Shown here: positions 1-8,556 of the stretch, in pieces | Layout of the letters: the number at the start of each line of letters is the position of its first letter | Numbering within the stretch: the stretch's first letter is position 1 | Assembly: GCA_028819345.1 (NCBI GenBank) | Contig: JAPPLW010000054.1 | Span: 39,706 to 96,256, forward strand | Direction: 5' to 3' | Source: a bacterium | GTDB taxonomy: Bacteria > Actinomycetota > Acidimicrobiia > Spongiisociales > ZC4RG35 | DNA: 56,551 nucleotides | Position numbers and translations under genes: made by a program | The notes under the pieces: model-generated | The model's database searches: none | Told to the model about the DNA's origin: nothing | The model's input: the letters and a program-made list of their open reading frames with translations, nothing else

Positions 1-131
1 TTTCCGGGGGGGGGGTTTCGTGTGGCTCTCTCCCCCCTCCCGCGGGGGGCGCCCGGTTGTTTTCTTCTTGGGGCCCCCCCGTTTTGGGGGGCCCGGCCCG
101 CCGGGGGGGCCACACCTCTCGCATAGGGTCC
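1..131. other. Low-complexity contig end
   Basis: This stretch is made of long G and C homopolymers with T-rich interruptions, unlike the balanced high-GC coding sequence that follows. I see no reading frame, promoter or RNA in it. The composition looks like a low-quality or artefactual assembly edge rather than natural sequence, so nothing should be inferred from it. Confidence 0.6.
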
Positions 132-2075
132 TTACTCGGCCGGTATCTTCAGCACCCAGCCGACGCGAATGAGGTCCGGGCTGGTTAGGGCCCCTCCGTC
201 GGTCTGGGTCACTCCTCGGTTGAGTTCGAAGATCTCCATCCAGCGGTTCTCGTCGCCCAGGTGTGTCATGGCGATCTTCCGCAGGTAGTCACCCGCCACA
301 ACCGTGATCTCGAAGGTCTCGGGCTCCGGTTCCAGGGCCACGATCCTGCCTCCTCCATCTGTGGGGTAGGCCGCCGCGGTGATGGTTCCTCCCAGGTTGA
401 CCGAGATGTAGTTGGCCAGGGCCTGCTGGTAGCTCACGCCCAGTTTGGTGAAGTCGATGTCCGCCAGCGGGTAGCAGTCCCCGCCGTTGGCAAGGAAGTC
501 GATGGTAGCCAGCACCACCGGATCACCCGGGACTACCTGCCCGTCGCTCACGATGACGGTGCCGTCGTCCAGCACCACCTCACGCACCCGGTCGCCGGGG
601 TTACCGGTCAGCGAGCAGTCGCCGTCGCGGGCGATCTCTCTCGCCGGTGCGGACGGGTCATAGGTCAGTTTGAACCCCGAGACCTGGGCGAAATGGCCTC
701 CGGCGCGGGGAATCCGGTCCACCGCCTGCTCCAGCAGCACATGGAAGGTTTCACGTGGGACCTCGCCGACCACCACGAAGTTCCTGAACGGAGCGATGTC
801 CCAGGTGTCTCCGGTAGTGATGTCCCCCGCAGGGATCACCGAGTCGTTGCGGATCCCTCCTCCGTTCTGGACGGCCACATCCGGCGGCGCGATCCCGAAG
901 TCGTCGGCCAGGTTGGCGGCAGTCGCCCGCAGGGCGTCCGCCAACAGGTTGCCCTCGTTGGTGGCCCTGGTGCGGACTCCCGAACGGCGCCCGTCCAGTT
1001 CGACCTCGCTGGCGCCGATCACCTCTGCGTCGATGAGGCCCACCGCCTCGGTCAGCGGCTCGATCACATCGGCCTGGACCGTCGGGTCCGGTTCCACGTC
1101 GAAACCAACCCCGATCGAGCGGCCCTCCGCCGCGGTTACGTTGCCGTCGGCGTCGAACGTGACGTTCAATTCTCCTATACAGCGGTACCCGCCGGGAGCG
1201 GTGATGACCGGCACCGTGGCGCCCGAGGCGTCGGTGGCCTCGATGGGGTAGGGCGCCACCGCCTCCGCTTCGGGAAGACAGGTGTCGCCTTCGTTGCGGA
1301 GCAGGTCGTCCCCGCCTCCGGCGATCACGACGTCCACGCCCGAGAGGCTCCCGACCAACTCGATCTCCTCCGCCACGTCCTGGAGGTGGCTGACCAGGAT
1401 GATCTTGTTCACTCCCTGGCCGGTGAGACTCTCTACCTCCGCCATCACCGCCGGCAAAACCGGTGACACAACAGCGTTGCGAGGGGTGGAAATGTTGGGC
1501 AGCATCGGGGTAACCGCTCCGATCACGCCAATGCGCTCCCCTCCGGTCTCTATGACAGTGCTGGCTGCGATCAGGCCCTGATCCACCAGAGCCTGCAGGG
1601 CGGGTTCGCCCGAGAAGTCCATGTTGGCGGAGAGGAAGGGAACCGGCGGGGAGAAGCCGGTCACGAACCGGGCCGTCACCTCGGGTCCCAGGTCGAAGTC
1701 GTGGTTGCCCAGCGCCATCGCGTCATAGATTCCGCTCAGAGCTATCGAGTCATAGAGGGGACCCTCTCGTCCCAGCGAAACCCCCAACTCCTGGGAAGCC
1801 AGGAAGTTGTCGCCGGAGGTCAGGGTGACCAGGCCCGCGCCGGAGGCGTCGGCCTGGAGCTGCTTCATGAGGGTGACGAAACGGGCCACCCCCGGATCGG
1901 CGTTCTCGTCGGGGAGGAGCTTGGACTCCCCGTCGTTGTTGTGCAGGATGGTGAGGGTGAATCCTCCGCCGTCGTCGGCTTCCTGGGCCACTCCGGGCAC
2001 CGACGCCAGCATGCCGGCTATCAGCATCAGGGCGAATGGGACGACGAGTCGCCTCCTGTACCGGGTGTCCGTCAT
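132..2075 (-). CDS. Secreted 5'-nucleotidase/UshA-family metallophosphatase with C-terminal LysM
   Basis: Predicted exported hydrolase of the 5'-nucleotidase/2',3'-cyclic phosphodiesterase family, which releases phosphate and nucleosides from nucleotides outside the membrane. I start it at the ATG at 2075 (647 residues), because an AGGAGG sits directly upstream and a signal peptide begins at once (RRR, then a hydrophobic run ending near residue 30). The metallophosphatase core carries LTILHNNDGES (about 41-51), SGDN (88-90) and GNHDFD (123-128). The C-terminal nucleotidase domain has NGGGIR and NGGDCY. The last 60 residues read as a LysM repeat (VVAGDYLRKIA to VGWVLKIP), suggesting cell-wall attachment. 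The usual His after the first Asp is Glu here, and the usual GHxH near residue 255 is GGGDD, so metal binding or substrate may differ. Product confidence is high at family level only. Confidence 0.88.
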   Translation of the reverse strand: MTDTRYRRRLVVPFALMLIAGMLASVPGVAQEADDGGGFTLTILHNNDGESKLLPDENADPGVARFVTLMKQLQADASGAGLVTLTSGDNFLASQELGVSLGREGPLYDSIALSGIYDAMALGNHDFDLGPEVTARFVTGFSPPVPFLSANMDFSGEPALQALVDQGLIAASTVIETGGERIGVIGAVTPMLPNISTPRNAVVSPVLPAVMAEVESLTGQGVNKIILVSHLQDVAEEIELVGSLSGVDVVIAGGGDDLLRNEGDTCLPEAEAVAPYPIEATDASGATVPVITAPGGYRCIGELNVTFDADGNVTAAEGRSIGVGFDVEPDPTVQADVIEPLTEAVGLIDAEVIGASEVELDGRRSGVRTRATNEGNLLADALRATAANLADDFGIAPPDVAVQNGGGIRNDSVIPAGDITTGDTWDIAPFRNFVVVGEVPRETFHVLLEQAVDRIPRAGGHFAQVSGFKLTYDPSAPAREIARDGDCSLTGNPGDRVREVVLDDGTVIVSDGQVVPGDPVVLATIDFLANGGDCYPLADIDFTKLGVSYQQALANYISVNLGGTITAAAYPTDGGGRIVALEPEPETFEITVVAGDYLRKIAMTHLGDENRWMEIFELNRGVTQTDGGALTSPDLIRVGWVLKIPAE

Positions 2076-2242
2076 GTTTGCTCCTCCTAGGGGGTCGGCT
2101 GCGCCAAGTGAAGGATAGAAGCCGCCGGGCGCCCAGATCCCTGGGCCAGGGTCAAAGAGACCGGATAGGGTTCGTCCGCTACCGGTTGTGGGCAGCCTGA
2201 GAGGCTGACCCGGACCGCAAGGCATGACTTCAGCGGCAGGCG

Positions 2243-3631
2243 CTATGACGCGGGGGTCTGTGTCTCCGTGACGTTGCGGGGAGGACCGTCCGGGGAGACG
2301 AGTTTGCCTCCCGCCCCTTCTGCGACTTGTCCCTTGTCGTAAACAACGCGGCCCCGAGACAGCGTGGTGAGGATCCGACCGGAGAACTCCAGTCCGTCAT
2401 ACGCTTTGCCGCTTCCACCGGATCGGCTGAGGAACCGGGAGGAGTGGGCGGTGATCCGCGCCTCGGGATCCACCAACACCAAGTCGGCTTCCGACCCGGG
2501 AGAGATCGTCCCCTTGCGGGGATAGATGCCGAACAGCTTGGCGGGATTGGCGGTCATCACCTCCACGGCCCTGGTCAGGGGAAGCCTTCCCGAGAGACCG
2601 GCGTCGATCATCGTCGGGACCAGCATCTCCAGGGAGGGGATCCCCTGCCCGGTGGTGGCGAAGTCGGCGGCCGCCTTCTCCTCGGGCGTGAACGGGGCGT
2701 GGTCGGAGGCCACCACCGACAGCGACCCTCTGGTCAACGCTTCCCACAAATACGCAACATCCTCCGGGGGACGAAGCGGCGGAGCCACTTTCACGAAATT
2801 GCCGAGCCGGGGGATCAGGGACTCATCGAACAGCAGATAGTGAGGGCAGGACTCGGCGGAAAGGTCGACTCCCAGCGCTTGGGCCGCTTGTACCTCCTCC
2901 GTGGCCATTCGGGAAGTGATGTGGACGATGTGGGCGGGGATGCCGAGGTCCCGGATGGCGGTGGCCACCAGGCCCACTGCCGCCGCCTCCACCATGGGTG
3001 GACGGGCGGGATTCCCGAACCGGTCCGAGTCGAGGCTGAAACGCTCGATGAACTGCTGGCTCTCGGCATGCACCGCGCAACGCAGGCCGGTGGCGCCCAC
3101 GGTCTGCAGGCAATCGTAGATTTCTTCGGGGCCCGACGCCCACAAGCCGTCGAAATCCACCAGCCTATGGGCCGGCGGAGTGTGGGTGAAAAGCTTGAAC
3201 CCGATCGCCCCGCATTCGGCCATCGCCTCGGCCCGGGCGGGGTCGGTTGTCCCGGCTCCTCCGTACAGGGCGAAGTCAACCAGGCTTTCGGATTCTCCCA
3301 GCCCCCGCCGTAGTTCGAAGGCTTCGGGAGTGCTGCATGGCGGGTTGGAGATCGGCATCTCGAAGAGGGTGGTTACCCCCGCCGAGGCGGCGGCCCGCGA
3401 CTCCGACGCGAAGGTGGCACGCTCGGGGTTGCTAGGCGCCCGGCAGTGGAAATGGGCGTCCACCGCTCCGGGAATCACCAGCAGCCCCGAGGCGTCGATC
3501 TCGCGCCGGGCCGCTCCCAGCCCGCCGGTCGGGGAGACCTCGGTGATGAGCTGGCCCTCCACGCCGACATCAGCCGGACGCGAACGACCGTCGCTCACCA
3601 CCGTCCCCCCGACGATTCTCAGATCAAGCAC
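2243..3631 (-). CDS. Dihydropyrimidinase/allantoinase/dihydroorotase-type cyclic amidohydrolase
   Basis: A 462-residue cytoplasmic member of the D-hydantoinase/allantoinase/dihydroorotase branch of the amidohydrolase superfamily, enzymes that hydrolyse cyclic amide rings such as hydantoin, allantoin or dihydropyrimidines. A full binuclear metal site is visible: DAHFH near residue 60, the carbamylated Lys in GFKLF near 146, His in CAVHAES near 190, His in HIVHITS near 240 and Asp in ASDHAPF near 310. Length is normal for the family. It is the last gene of the minus-strand operon that starts at 8488 and begins 34 bp after the preceding amidohydrolase. With N-carbamoyl amidohydrolases elsewhere in the window it could supply ring-opened ureides. 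HyuA-like and allantoinase functions cannot be separated by eye. Confidence 0.9.
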   Translation of the reverse strand: MLDLRIVGGTVVSDGRSRPADVGVEGQLITEVSPTGGLGAARREIDASGLLVIPGAVDAHFHCRAPSNPERATFASESRAAASAGVTTLFEMPISNPPCSTPEAFELRRGLGESESLVDFALYGGAGTTDPARAEAMAECGAIGFKLFTHTPPAHRLVDFDGLWASGPEEIYDCLQTVGATGLRCAVHAESQQFIERFSLDSDRFGNPARPPMVEAAAVGLVATAIRDLGIPAHIVHITSRMATEEVQAAQALGVDLSAESCPHYLLFDESLIPRLGNFVKVAPPLRPPEDVAYLWEALTRGSLSVVASDHAPFTPEEKAAADFATTGQGIPSLEMLVPTMIDAGLSGRLPLTRAVEVMTANPAKLFGIYPRKGTISPGSEADLVLVDPEARITAHSSRFLSRSGGSGKAYDGLEFSGRILTTLSRGRVVYDKGQVAEGAGGKLVSPDGPPRNVTETQTPAS

Positions 3632-3665
3632 TGATCTGTCTTATGTTGTCCTTGGCGAGCTTGGG

Positions 3666-4913
3666 CTAGGCCAGGCGATACTCGAGCTGCGGGCTGGGGC
3701 CCCAGTGGCTCTTCATGTCGCCGACGTCCCGTCCGGCTTGGGCGTAGCCGCCCTCCGACGAGATGGCCAGCATTCCACGGACATAGACCTTCTTGACATC
3801 GCCCACGGCGTTGAGGTCGGCGAGCGGATCGCCTCCCAAAGCCACGATGTCGGCGATCTTGCCCGGCTCCACTCTGCCCAGGTCCTCTTCGAGGCCCAGC
3901 ACCACCATGGCGCGGCTGGTTGCCGCGTTGAGAACGTCCCTGGCGTCGGGGACCACCCCGATCTTCACCATGAACTTCATCTCCTCGACGATGGCGTAGT
4001 GGGGCACCGCCGGGCTTCCGGCGTCCGTGCCGAATATGATCCGGCCACCGGCCTTGGCGAAGTTGATGTTGCCCTCGAAGCGGGCTGTGTCATGCATGCT
4101 TGCCTTGCGGGCCTTGAGGTCGGTCTCGCTCATCCCGTACAGGTGGCCGAACAGTGCCTGCTGCACATTGGGGGAGTAGGTGGTGACGATGGGGATGTCC
4201 TTTTCCACCAGTTTCTCGATGGTCTTCATGGTCATCTGACCACCGTGCTCCACGCAGTCCACCCCGGCCTCCACCACCCGGTCGATGGCGTGGTCGAAAG
4301 TGGCGTGAGCGGTGACCTTCATGTTGTTCTGATGCGCTTCTTCGCACATGGCTTGCAACTCTTCGAAGGTGAACTGCTCTCTCACGTGGGAGCCCATGAT
4401 CTTGATCCACTTGGCGCCGGCCTTGAACTGCTCCCGGATGGCCTGGCGAACCCCGTAGATCCCGTCGGCTTCCCGACAGACCCACCAGGTGTGGCCGCCG
4501 GTGGTGCAGATCGCCCGTCCGTTGGGGAACAGGCGGATCCAGGGCGCCCAGCCGTTGTCGATGGCGTACTTGGCGTCGACGTTGGCATTGTTCATGCCCA
4601 GGTCGCGGATGGTCGTGACCCCCGCGGAGAGGGTGCGGTGGATGTTCATTATCGCCTTCATGGCGTTGACGGCGGGGGACTCATAGCCCTGCATCTCCAG
4701 GTCGTGGGTGCCGTCCCAGCCCAGGTGAACGTGGAGGTTCGCCAGGCCCGGGATGAGCCACATGCCGGATACGTCCACCACGTTGTCGCCCGGTTGGGGG
4801 TCCGACGCTCCTACCGCTACGATCCGCTCGGCCTCGATGGTTACGTCCTGTTGCTGGGAAGGCGTGTCGTCGTCGAGATTGACTACGACGCCACCTTTGA
4901 GAATTGTTCTCAC
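3666..4913 (-). CDS. Metal-dependent amidohydrolase (imidazolonepropionase/prolidase-like)
   Basis: Amidohydrolase-superfamily enzyme of the imidazolonepropionase-like/Xaa-Pro dipeptidase group, predicted cytoplasmic, acting on an amide or cyclic amide. The metal-site set is complete: HVHLG after an N-terminal beta-sandwich, Lys in KIMGSH, His in TAHATFDHA and VEHGG, and Asp in GTDAGS; a C-terminal GKIADIV strand closes the sandwich. I prefer the GTG at 4913 because AAAGGA lies a few bases upstream and the protein then begins with the usual RTILKGGVVV strand. An ATG at 4952 would add 13 charged residues and overlap the upstream gene by 14 bp. The substrate is unknown; position between the TIM-barrel gene and the hydantoinase-like gene suggests a shared pathway. 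Confidence 0.88.
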   Translation of the reverse strand: MRTILKGGVVVNLDDDTPSQQQDVTIEAERIVAVGASDPQPGDNVVDVSGMWLIPGLANLHVHLGWDGTHDLEMQGYESPAVNAMKAIMNIHRTLSAGVTTIRDLGMNNANVDAKYAIDNGWAPWIRLFPNGRAICTTGGHTWWVCREADGIYGVRQAIREQFKAGAKWIKIMGSHVREQFTFEELQAMCEEAHQNNMKVTAHATFDHAIDRVVEAGVDCVEHGGQMTMKTIEKLVEKDIPIVTTYSPNVQQALFGHLYGMSETDLKARKASMHDTARFEGNINFAKAGGRIIFGTDAGSPAVPHYAIVEEMKFMVKIGVVPDARDVLNAATSRAMVVLGLEEDLGRVEPGKIADIVALGGDPLADLNAVGDVKKVYVRGMLAISSEGGYAQAGRDVGDMKSHWGPSPQLEYRLA

Positions 4914-4938
4914 GGGTTGGTTCCTTTCTATATCGTGG

Positions 4939-6321
4939 TCAGATTCTTCCATGGCGCCGTAGGGCGGTCCCCACCGCGGCCAGGTTGGTAAGGGTCAGTT
5001 CCGAGTAGTTGCGGGAGATCATCACTCCCCCCGCTCCGCCTGCCAGGGAGGCGTCCACCATGTCCTCCACGTCTGGGGGGTTGATGGCGCGATCCACCGT
5101 CTCAACGCCCAGGCCGATGCCGGGATAGACCTGAACATCCGGACCCACCGCCTCTACGTGGCGCCTGGTGAACTCTTTGACGTACTCAGGGCTGAATCCT
5201 GCGGCCGGGAGGTCCTCGTAGGGAGCCTCGTCCAAGCCGAGGATCTTGTAGAGGATCGGCGTCCACTCCGACGGCGAGGCGTCGCCCAAGATGGTCTGGC
5301 ACATCTTGTTGACGAAACTGACGAACCGCGCACCGCCGGGTGCGTTGTAGAACACCGGCTTCAGCCAGTCGGCGTACAGCTTGTACTCGGCCGGATCGAA
5401 GGCTGCCCGGAGCAGGGGGTTGAAGGTGTTGATCATCTGCCAGATCCCGAAGCCCACCTGGTACTGGGGGCCGAAGAAACGGATCTGTCCGGAGATCTCC
5501 CGGTAGAGGCCCTTGTGTCCGTCCCACCAGAGCTTTTGCCATTGCAGGACCTCGGGGTACTCGAAGAGGTGGCGGAGGAAGGTGATCAGCTTGCCGTCGG
5601 GTGGCTCATGGCCGCCTCGCACCGCGGTGAGATAGTCATAGATCCTCCGGTAACCCTCGGCGGCCCGTCCGGCGTCGATGTTCCGGCGATGGGCCTCTGA
5701 GCGGCAGTGGACGCAGAAGCAGGTAGGCACTTCGGCCGAGACGATCATCGACGAGAGCGGGTCCTCGCGCTCGATGCCCCACATAACCCCGTTCAGGTCG
5801 TACTCGTTGAGCCAGTTGTCGATGACGCCGAACCACCAGTTCTTGTAGTTGGGGTTGTGGAAGCAGGGGCGGGTGTCCTTGCGGCCCCACGCGTCGATCT
5901 CCAACACCTGGGAGAACCCCGGCTGCCACAGAGGCTTGGGTCTGGCATGAGCGGTCTCGCAGTAGTAGGTGAACACCTCCATGCCCCGTTCCTTGGCGGC
6001 AGGGATCACGTCTCCGAGGATGTCCCAGCCCTCGTAGAGAGGATCGGGAGCGGTGAAGTCCTTGATCGTGGTGCCGTGGTAGTACTTGGGATCGGGCGGG
6101 AAGAACGCCCCGCCCTGCAGGTTGTCGGGTTCCTGCCCACCGTGGTCGGGATAGTCGCCGCTGCCGGAACGCCCGGCGTTGCCCCGCGCCCAGGAGAGGG
6201 CGGAGATAAAGATGGCGTTCACGCCGGCCAGGTCGGTGAAGATGTCGAGGGTCTCCTCCACTCCTTCGTCGATGAAGCTGATTCCCCCCACCTGCATGCC
6301 GACAAAAGTCTTCTCGCTCAT
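4939..6321 (-). CDS. Predicted TIM-barrel protein, putative glycoside-hydrolase-like
   Basis: A 460-residue protein of unknown function. The ATG at 6321 overlaps the stop of the upstream dehydrogenase as ATGA, so it is translationally coupled; the longer open frame to 6471 is not used. The pattern of strand-helix units, a GVMWGIERED segment and a CFCVHC motif resemble uncharacterised proteins related to alpha-amylase-type or GHL-type glycoside hydrolases, where a CxCxxC cluster is common. No signal peptide is visible, so it is probably cytoplasmic. It lies among an aminotransferase, a 2-hydroxyacid dehydrogenase and two amidohydrolases, an odd setting for a carbohydrase. It may act on a small glycosylated or cyclic substrate of the same pathway. 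Gene certain, function open. Confidence 0.8.
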   Translation of the reverse strand: MSEKTFVGMQVGGISFIDEGVEETLDIFTDLAGVNAIFISALSWARGNAGRSGSGDYPDHGGQEPDNLQGGAFFPPDPKYYHGTTIKDFTAPDPLYEGWDILGDVIPAAKERGMEVFTYYCETAHARPKPLWQPGFSQVLEIDAWGRKDTRPCFHNPNYKNWWFGVIDNWLNEYDLNGVMWGIEREDPLSSMIVSAEVPTCFCVHCRSEAHRRNIDAGRAAEGYRRIYDYLTAVRGGHEPPDGKLITFLRHLFEYPEVLQWQKLWWDGHKGLYREISGQIRFFGPQYQVGFGIWQMINTFNPLLRAAFDPAEYKLYADWLKPVFYNAPGGARFVSFVNKMCQTILGDASPSEWTPILYKILGLDEAPYEDLPAAGFSPEYVKEFTRRHVEAVGPDVQVYPGIGLGVETVDRAINPPDVEDMVDASLAGGAGGVMISRNYSELTLTNLAAVGTALRRHGRI

Positions 6322-7295
6322 CCTGGCACTCCGTTCCGTCGGCGGATGACCCTTCCGGCGGACCCCATTTCCAGGGCCACAGTGTCGCCGGCGGGCGTCC
6401 CAGCGGTGTGGGGGGTCATCAGCAGGTTGGGGGTGTCCCTGAGAGGACTGTCCGGGAGGATGGGCTCCCACCAGAACACGTCCAGGGCGGCGCCCGCCAG
6501 ATGCCCGCTGTGCAGTGCGGCCATCAGGGCGTCCTCGTCCACCAGCCGCCCGCGGGCGGTGTTGACGAAGAACGATCCCTCGGGCATCAGGGCGAACTCC
6601 CGGGCGCCCATCATCTTCTCTGTCTCGGGGGTGAACTTGTTGTGGAGCGAGACGCAGTGAGACTCGGCCAGGAGTTCGTCGAAGGGCAGGTAGCGTATCC
6701 CCAACTCGGCTTCTTCCTGTGGCGAGAAGCGGTTGCGCTTGTAGTAGACGACGTCACACCCGAACGCCACCAGAAGCTTGGCCGCCACCCGTCCGATCCC
6801 GCCGACGCCCACCAGGCCCACTGTCTTGCCCAACACGGCCTCGAACAGTTCCAGGCCCACCCAGTTGTAGGAGTAGTTGATCTGGTCGGTGACGAAGGGT
6901 TCCATCCCTTCCACGATCACCCCGTCCATGAGACGCTGGTAACCGGTGGGCAGGCGTTTGAAGAGGGCCAGGATCATCATCACGGCGTGCTCAGCCACGC
7001 TGGTGGGCCCGGGGGACACGACTCCTTCGGTCCACACTCCCAGGGAGGCGCATACCTCCGGCGAGACAGTGGCGCCTCCCGAGTCGATGGTCACCACTCC
7101 CCGGAGCGAGGAGAGGCCTGCCAGTTGGCCGTCGTCGAGGCTCGTCTCCCGAAGAACCACGTAGTCAGCTTGGCCTATGGTCCCCGATGCAAGAGCGTCG
7201 GTGAGTACCGTCGCGCCCTCGGGGAGGGCATGCTGGAGGGCCGCCACCTGGGCGGATGTGAACTCTTCGACGATTGCTACTGTGGGTCCGCTCAC
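6318..7295 (-). CDS. D-isomer-specific 2-hydroxyacid dehydrogenase
   Basis: NAD(P)-dependent 2-hydroxyacid dehydrogenase of the phosphoglycerate/glyoxylate reductase type, reversibly oxidising a D-2-hydroxy acid. The nucleotide-binding motif GLVGVGGIGR and the catalytic residues fit: Arg in NTARGRLVDE, a Glu downstream and His in MTPHTAG near the C-terminus. At about 325 residues it is of normal length. The start is a GTG at 7295 that overlaps the stop of the aminotransferase as GTGA, so the two are translationally coupled. An aminotransferase followed by this enzyme is a typical pair for taking an amino acid through its 2-oxo acid to a 2-hydroxy acid. The substrate is not determinable from sequence. 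Confidence 0.9.
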   Translation of the reverse strand: MSGPTVAIVEEFTSAQVAALQHALPEGATVLTDALASGTIGQADYVVLRETSLDDGQLAGLSSLRGVVTIDSGGATVSPEVCASLGVWTEGVVSPGPTSVAEHAVMMILALFKRLPTGYQRLMDGVIVEGMEPFVTDQINYSYNWVGLELFEAVLGKTVGLVGVGGIGRVAAKLLVAFGCDVVYYKRNRFSPQEEAELGIRYLPFDELLAESHCVSLHNKFTPETEKMMGAREFALMPEGSFFVNTARGRLVDEDALMAALHSGHLAGAALDVFWWEPILPDSPLRDTPNLLMTPHTAGTPAGDTVALEMGSAGRVIRRRNGVPG

Positions 7296-8488
7296 TTGCC
7301 GGCCAGACAGTCGTTCCACAGTTGCGTGAACTTCTCCATGGCCAGGGCCAGTTCATCGCGTGGAGCCAGATAGGAGATGCGGATGTACTTGGCCGCACCC
7401 TTGGAGAAGGCCCTGCCGGGAGAGAAGATGATCCCATAGTCGGTGGCCTTGGCGGCGAACTCGCCCGCGTCCATCCCCGATCCGGAGACGTTGGCGAAGA
7501 AGTAGAACCCGCCCTGTGGCTCTCCGTAGGTGACGCCCAACTTGTCGAAGGTGTCTCGCATCATCTGTCGGCGGTGGTGGTACTCCTCCATCATCTCATC
7601 CAGGAAGTCCTGGGGGCCGTCCAGAGCAGCCAGGGCGGCATGCTGGGAGGGCAGGTTGGTGGAGATGCTGAGGGAGTGGCGCGGCTCGGTGGCGGCCAGG
7701 ATGTAGTCGGCCGGTCCGGCCATGTATCCCACCCGGAATCCGGTCATGCTGTAGGCCTTGGAGAAGCCGTTGATGGTTATCGTCCGCTCCCACATATCCG
7801 GCAGGGTGGCGAAGCTGACGTGCTCGAAGCCGTCGTAGACCACCTTTTCGTATAGTTCGTCGGAGATCACCACCAGGTCCGGATGGTTCCGCACCAACTC
7901 AGCGATCCCCTCGAGGGTCTCGCGGGTGAGCACCCCGGCTGTGGGGTTGTTCGGGGTGACCAGTACCAGCACCTTGGAGCGATCGGTGATGCACGACTCT
8001 ATGATCTCGGGATTCAGCTCGAAGTTGTCTTCTTCCACCGTTGGCACGTAGACGGGCTTGCCCCCGGCCATGGTGATGTTGGTGGGATAGGCCATGTAGT
8101 GGGGGTTGGCGAGGAGGACCTCGTCCCCTGGATCGAGAAGAGTCTGGAGGCTGACGGCCATCGATTCCTGGGCGCCGGCGGTGACCAGGATCTCGCTTTC
8201 GGGGTTGTACACCAGGCCGTTGTCCCTCTTGAACTTGCGAGCGATGGCCTCGCGTAACTCGATCATCCCTCCCGGCGGGGTGTAGCCGATGTGGCCGGTG
8301 TCCAGGCAACGCTTGGCTGCTTCGATGATGTGGGATGGAGTCGGGATGTCCGGCTCCCCTCTCACCAGGCGGATGACGTTCTCGCGCTGGGATGCTTCCC
8401 GCACTATCCGGAGGTATGGGGACTCCTGGCCCTCTCGGATTCGCAGGATGCGTTCGGCAACCGCGTTTCTTAGTTTCGTTTGGCTCAT
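7292..8488 (-). CDS. Class I/II pyridoxal-phosphate aminotransferase
   Basis: Fold-type I aminotransferase of the aspartate aminotransferase family, 398 residues, cytoplasmic. Seen: GGMIELREAIA near the N-terminus, the cofactor-binding TAGAQESM segment, NPTAGVL, the Asp of ISDELYEKV, the Schiff-base Lys in GFSKAYSMTGFRVGY near 235 and a C-terminal YIRISYL arginine for the substrate carboxylate. A GGAG element precedes the ATG. This is the first gene of a five-gene minus-strand operon whose members overlap by 4-14 bp or lie within 35 bp. It probably feeds the 2-hydroxyacid dehydrogenase next to it. Amino donor and acceptor are unknown. Confidence 0.92.
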   Translation of the reverse strand: MSQTKLRNAVAERILRIREGQESPYLRIVREASQRENVIRLVRGEPDIPTPSHIIEAAKRCLDTGHIGYTPPGGMIELREAIARKFKRDNGLVYNPESEILVTAGAQESMAVSLQTLLDPGDEVLLANPHYMAYPTNITMAGGKPVYVPTVEEDNFELNPEIIESCITDRSKVLVLVTPNNPTAGVLTRETLEGIAELVRNHPDLVVISDELYEKVVYDGFEHVSFATLPDMWERTITINGFSKAYSMTGFRVGYMAGPADYILAATEPRHSLSISTNLPSQHAALAALDGPQDFLDEMMEEYHHRRQMMRDTFDKLGVTYGEPQGGFYFFANVSGSGMDAGEFAAKATDYGIIFSPGRAFSKGAAKYIRISYLAPRDELALAMEKFTQLWNDCLAGK

Positions 8489-8556
8489 TAAAACTCCATC
8501 TCTAATTAGGTCGGGTGTGGGTGAGGTTCATGAAGAAGCGGATTGTCTGTGGGAGC

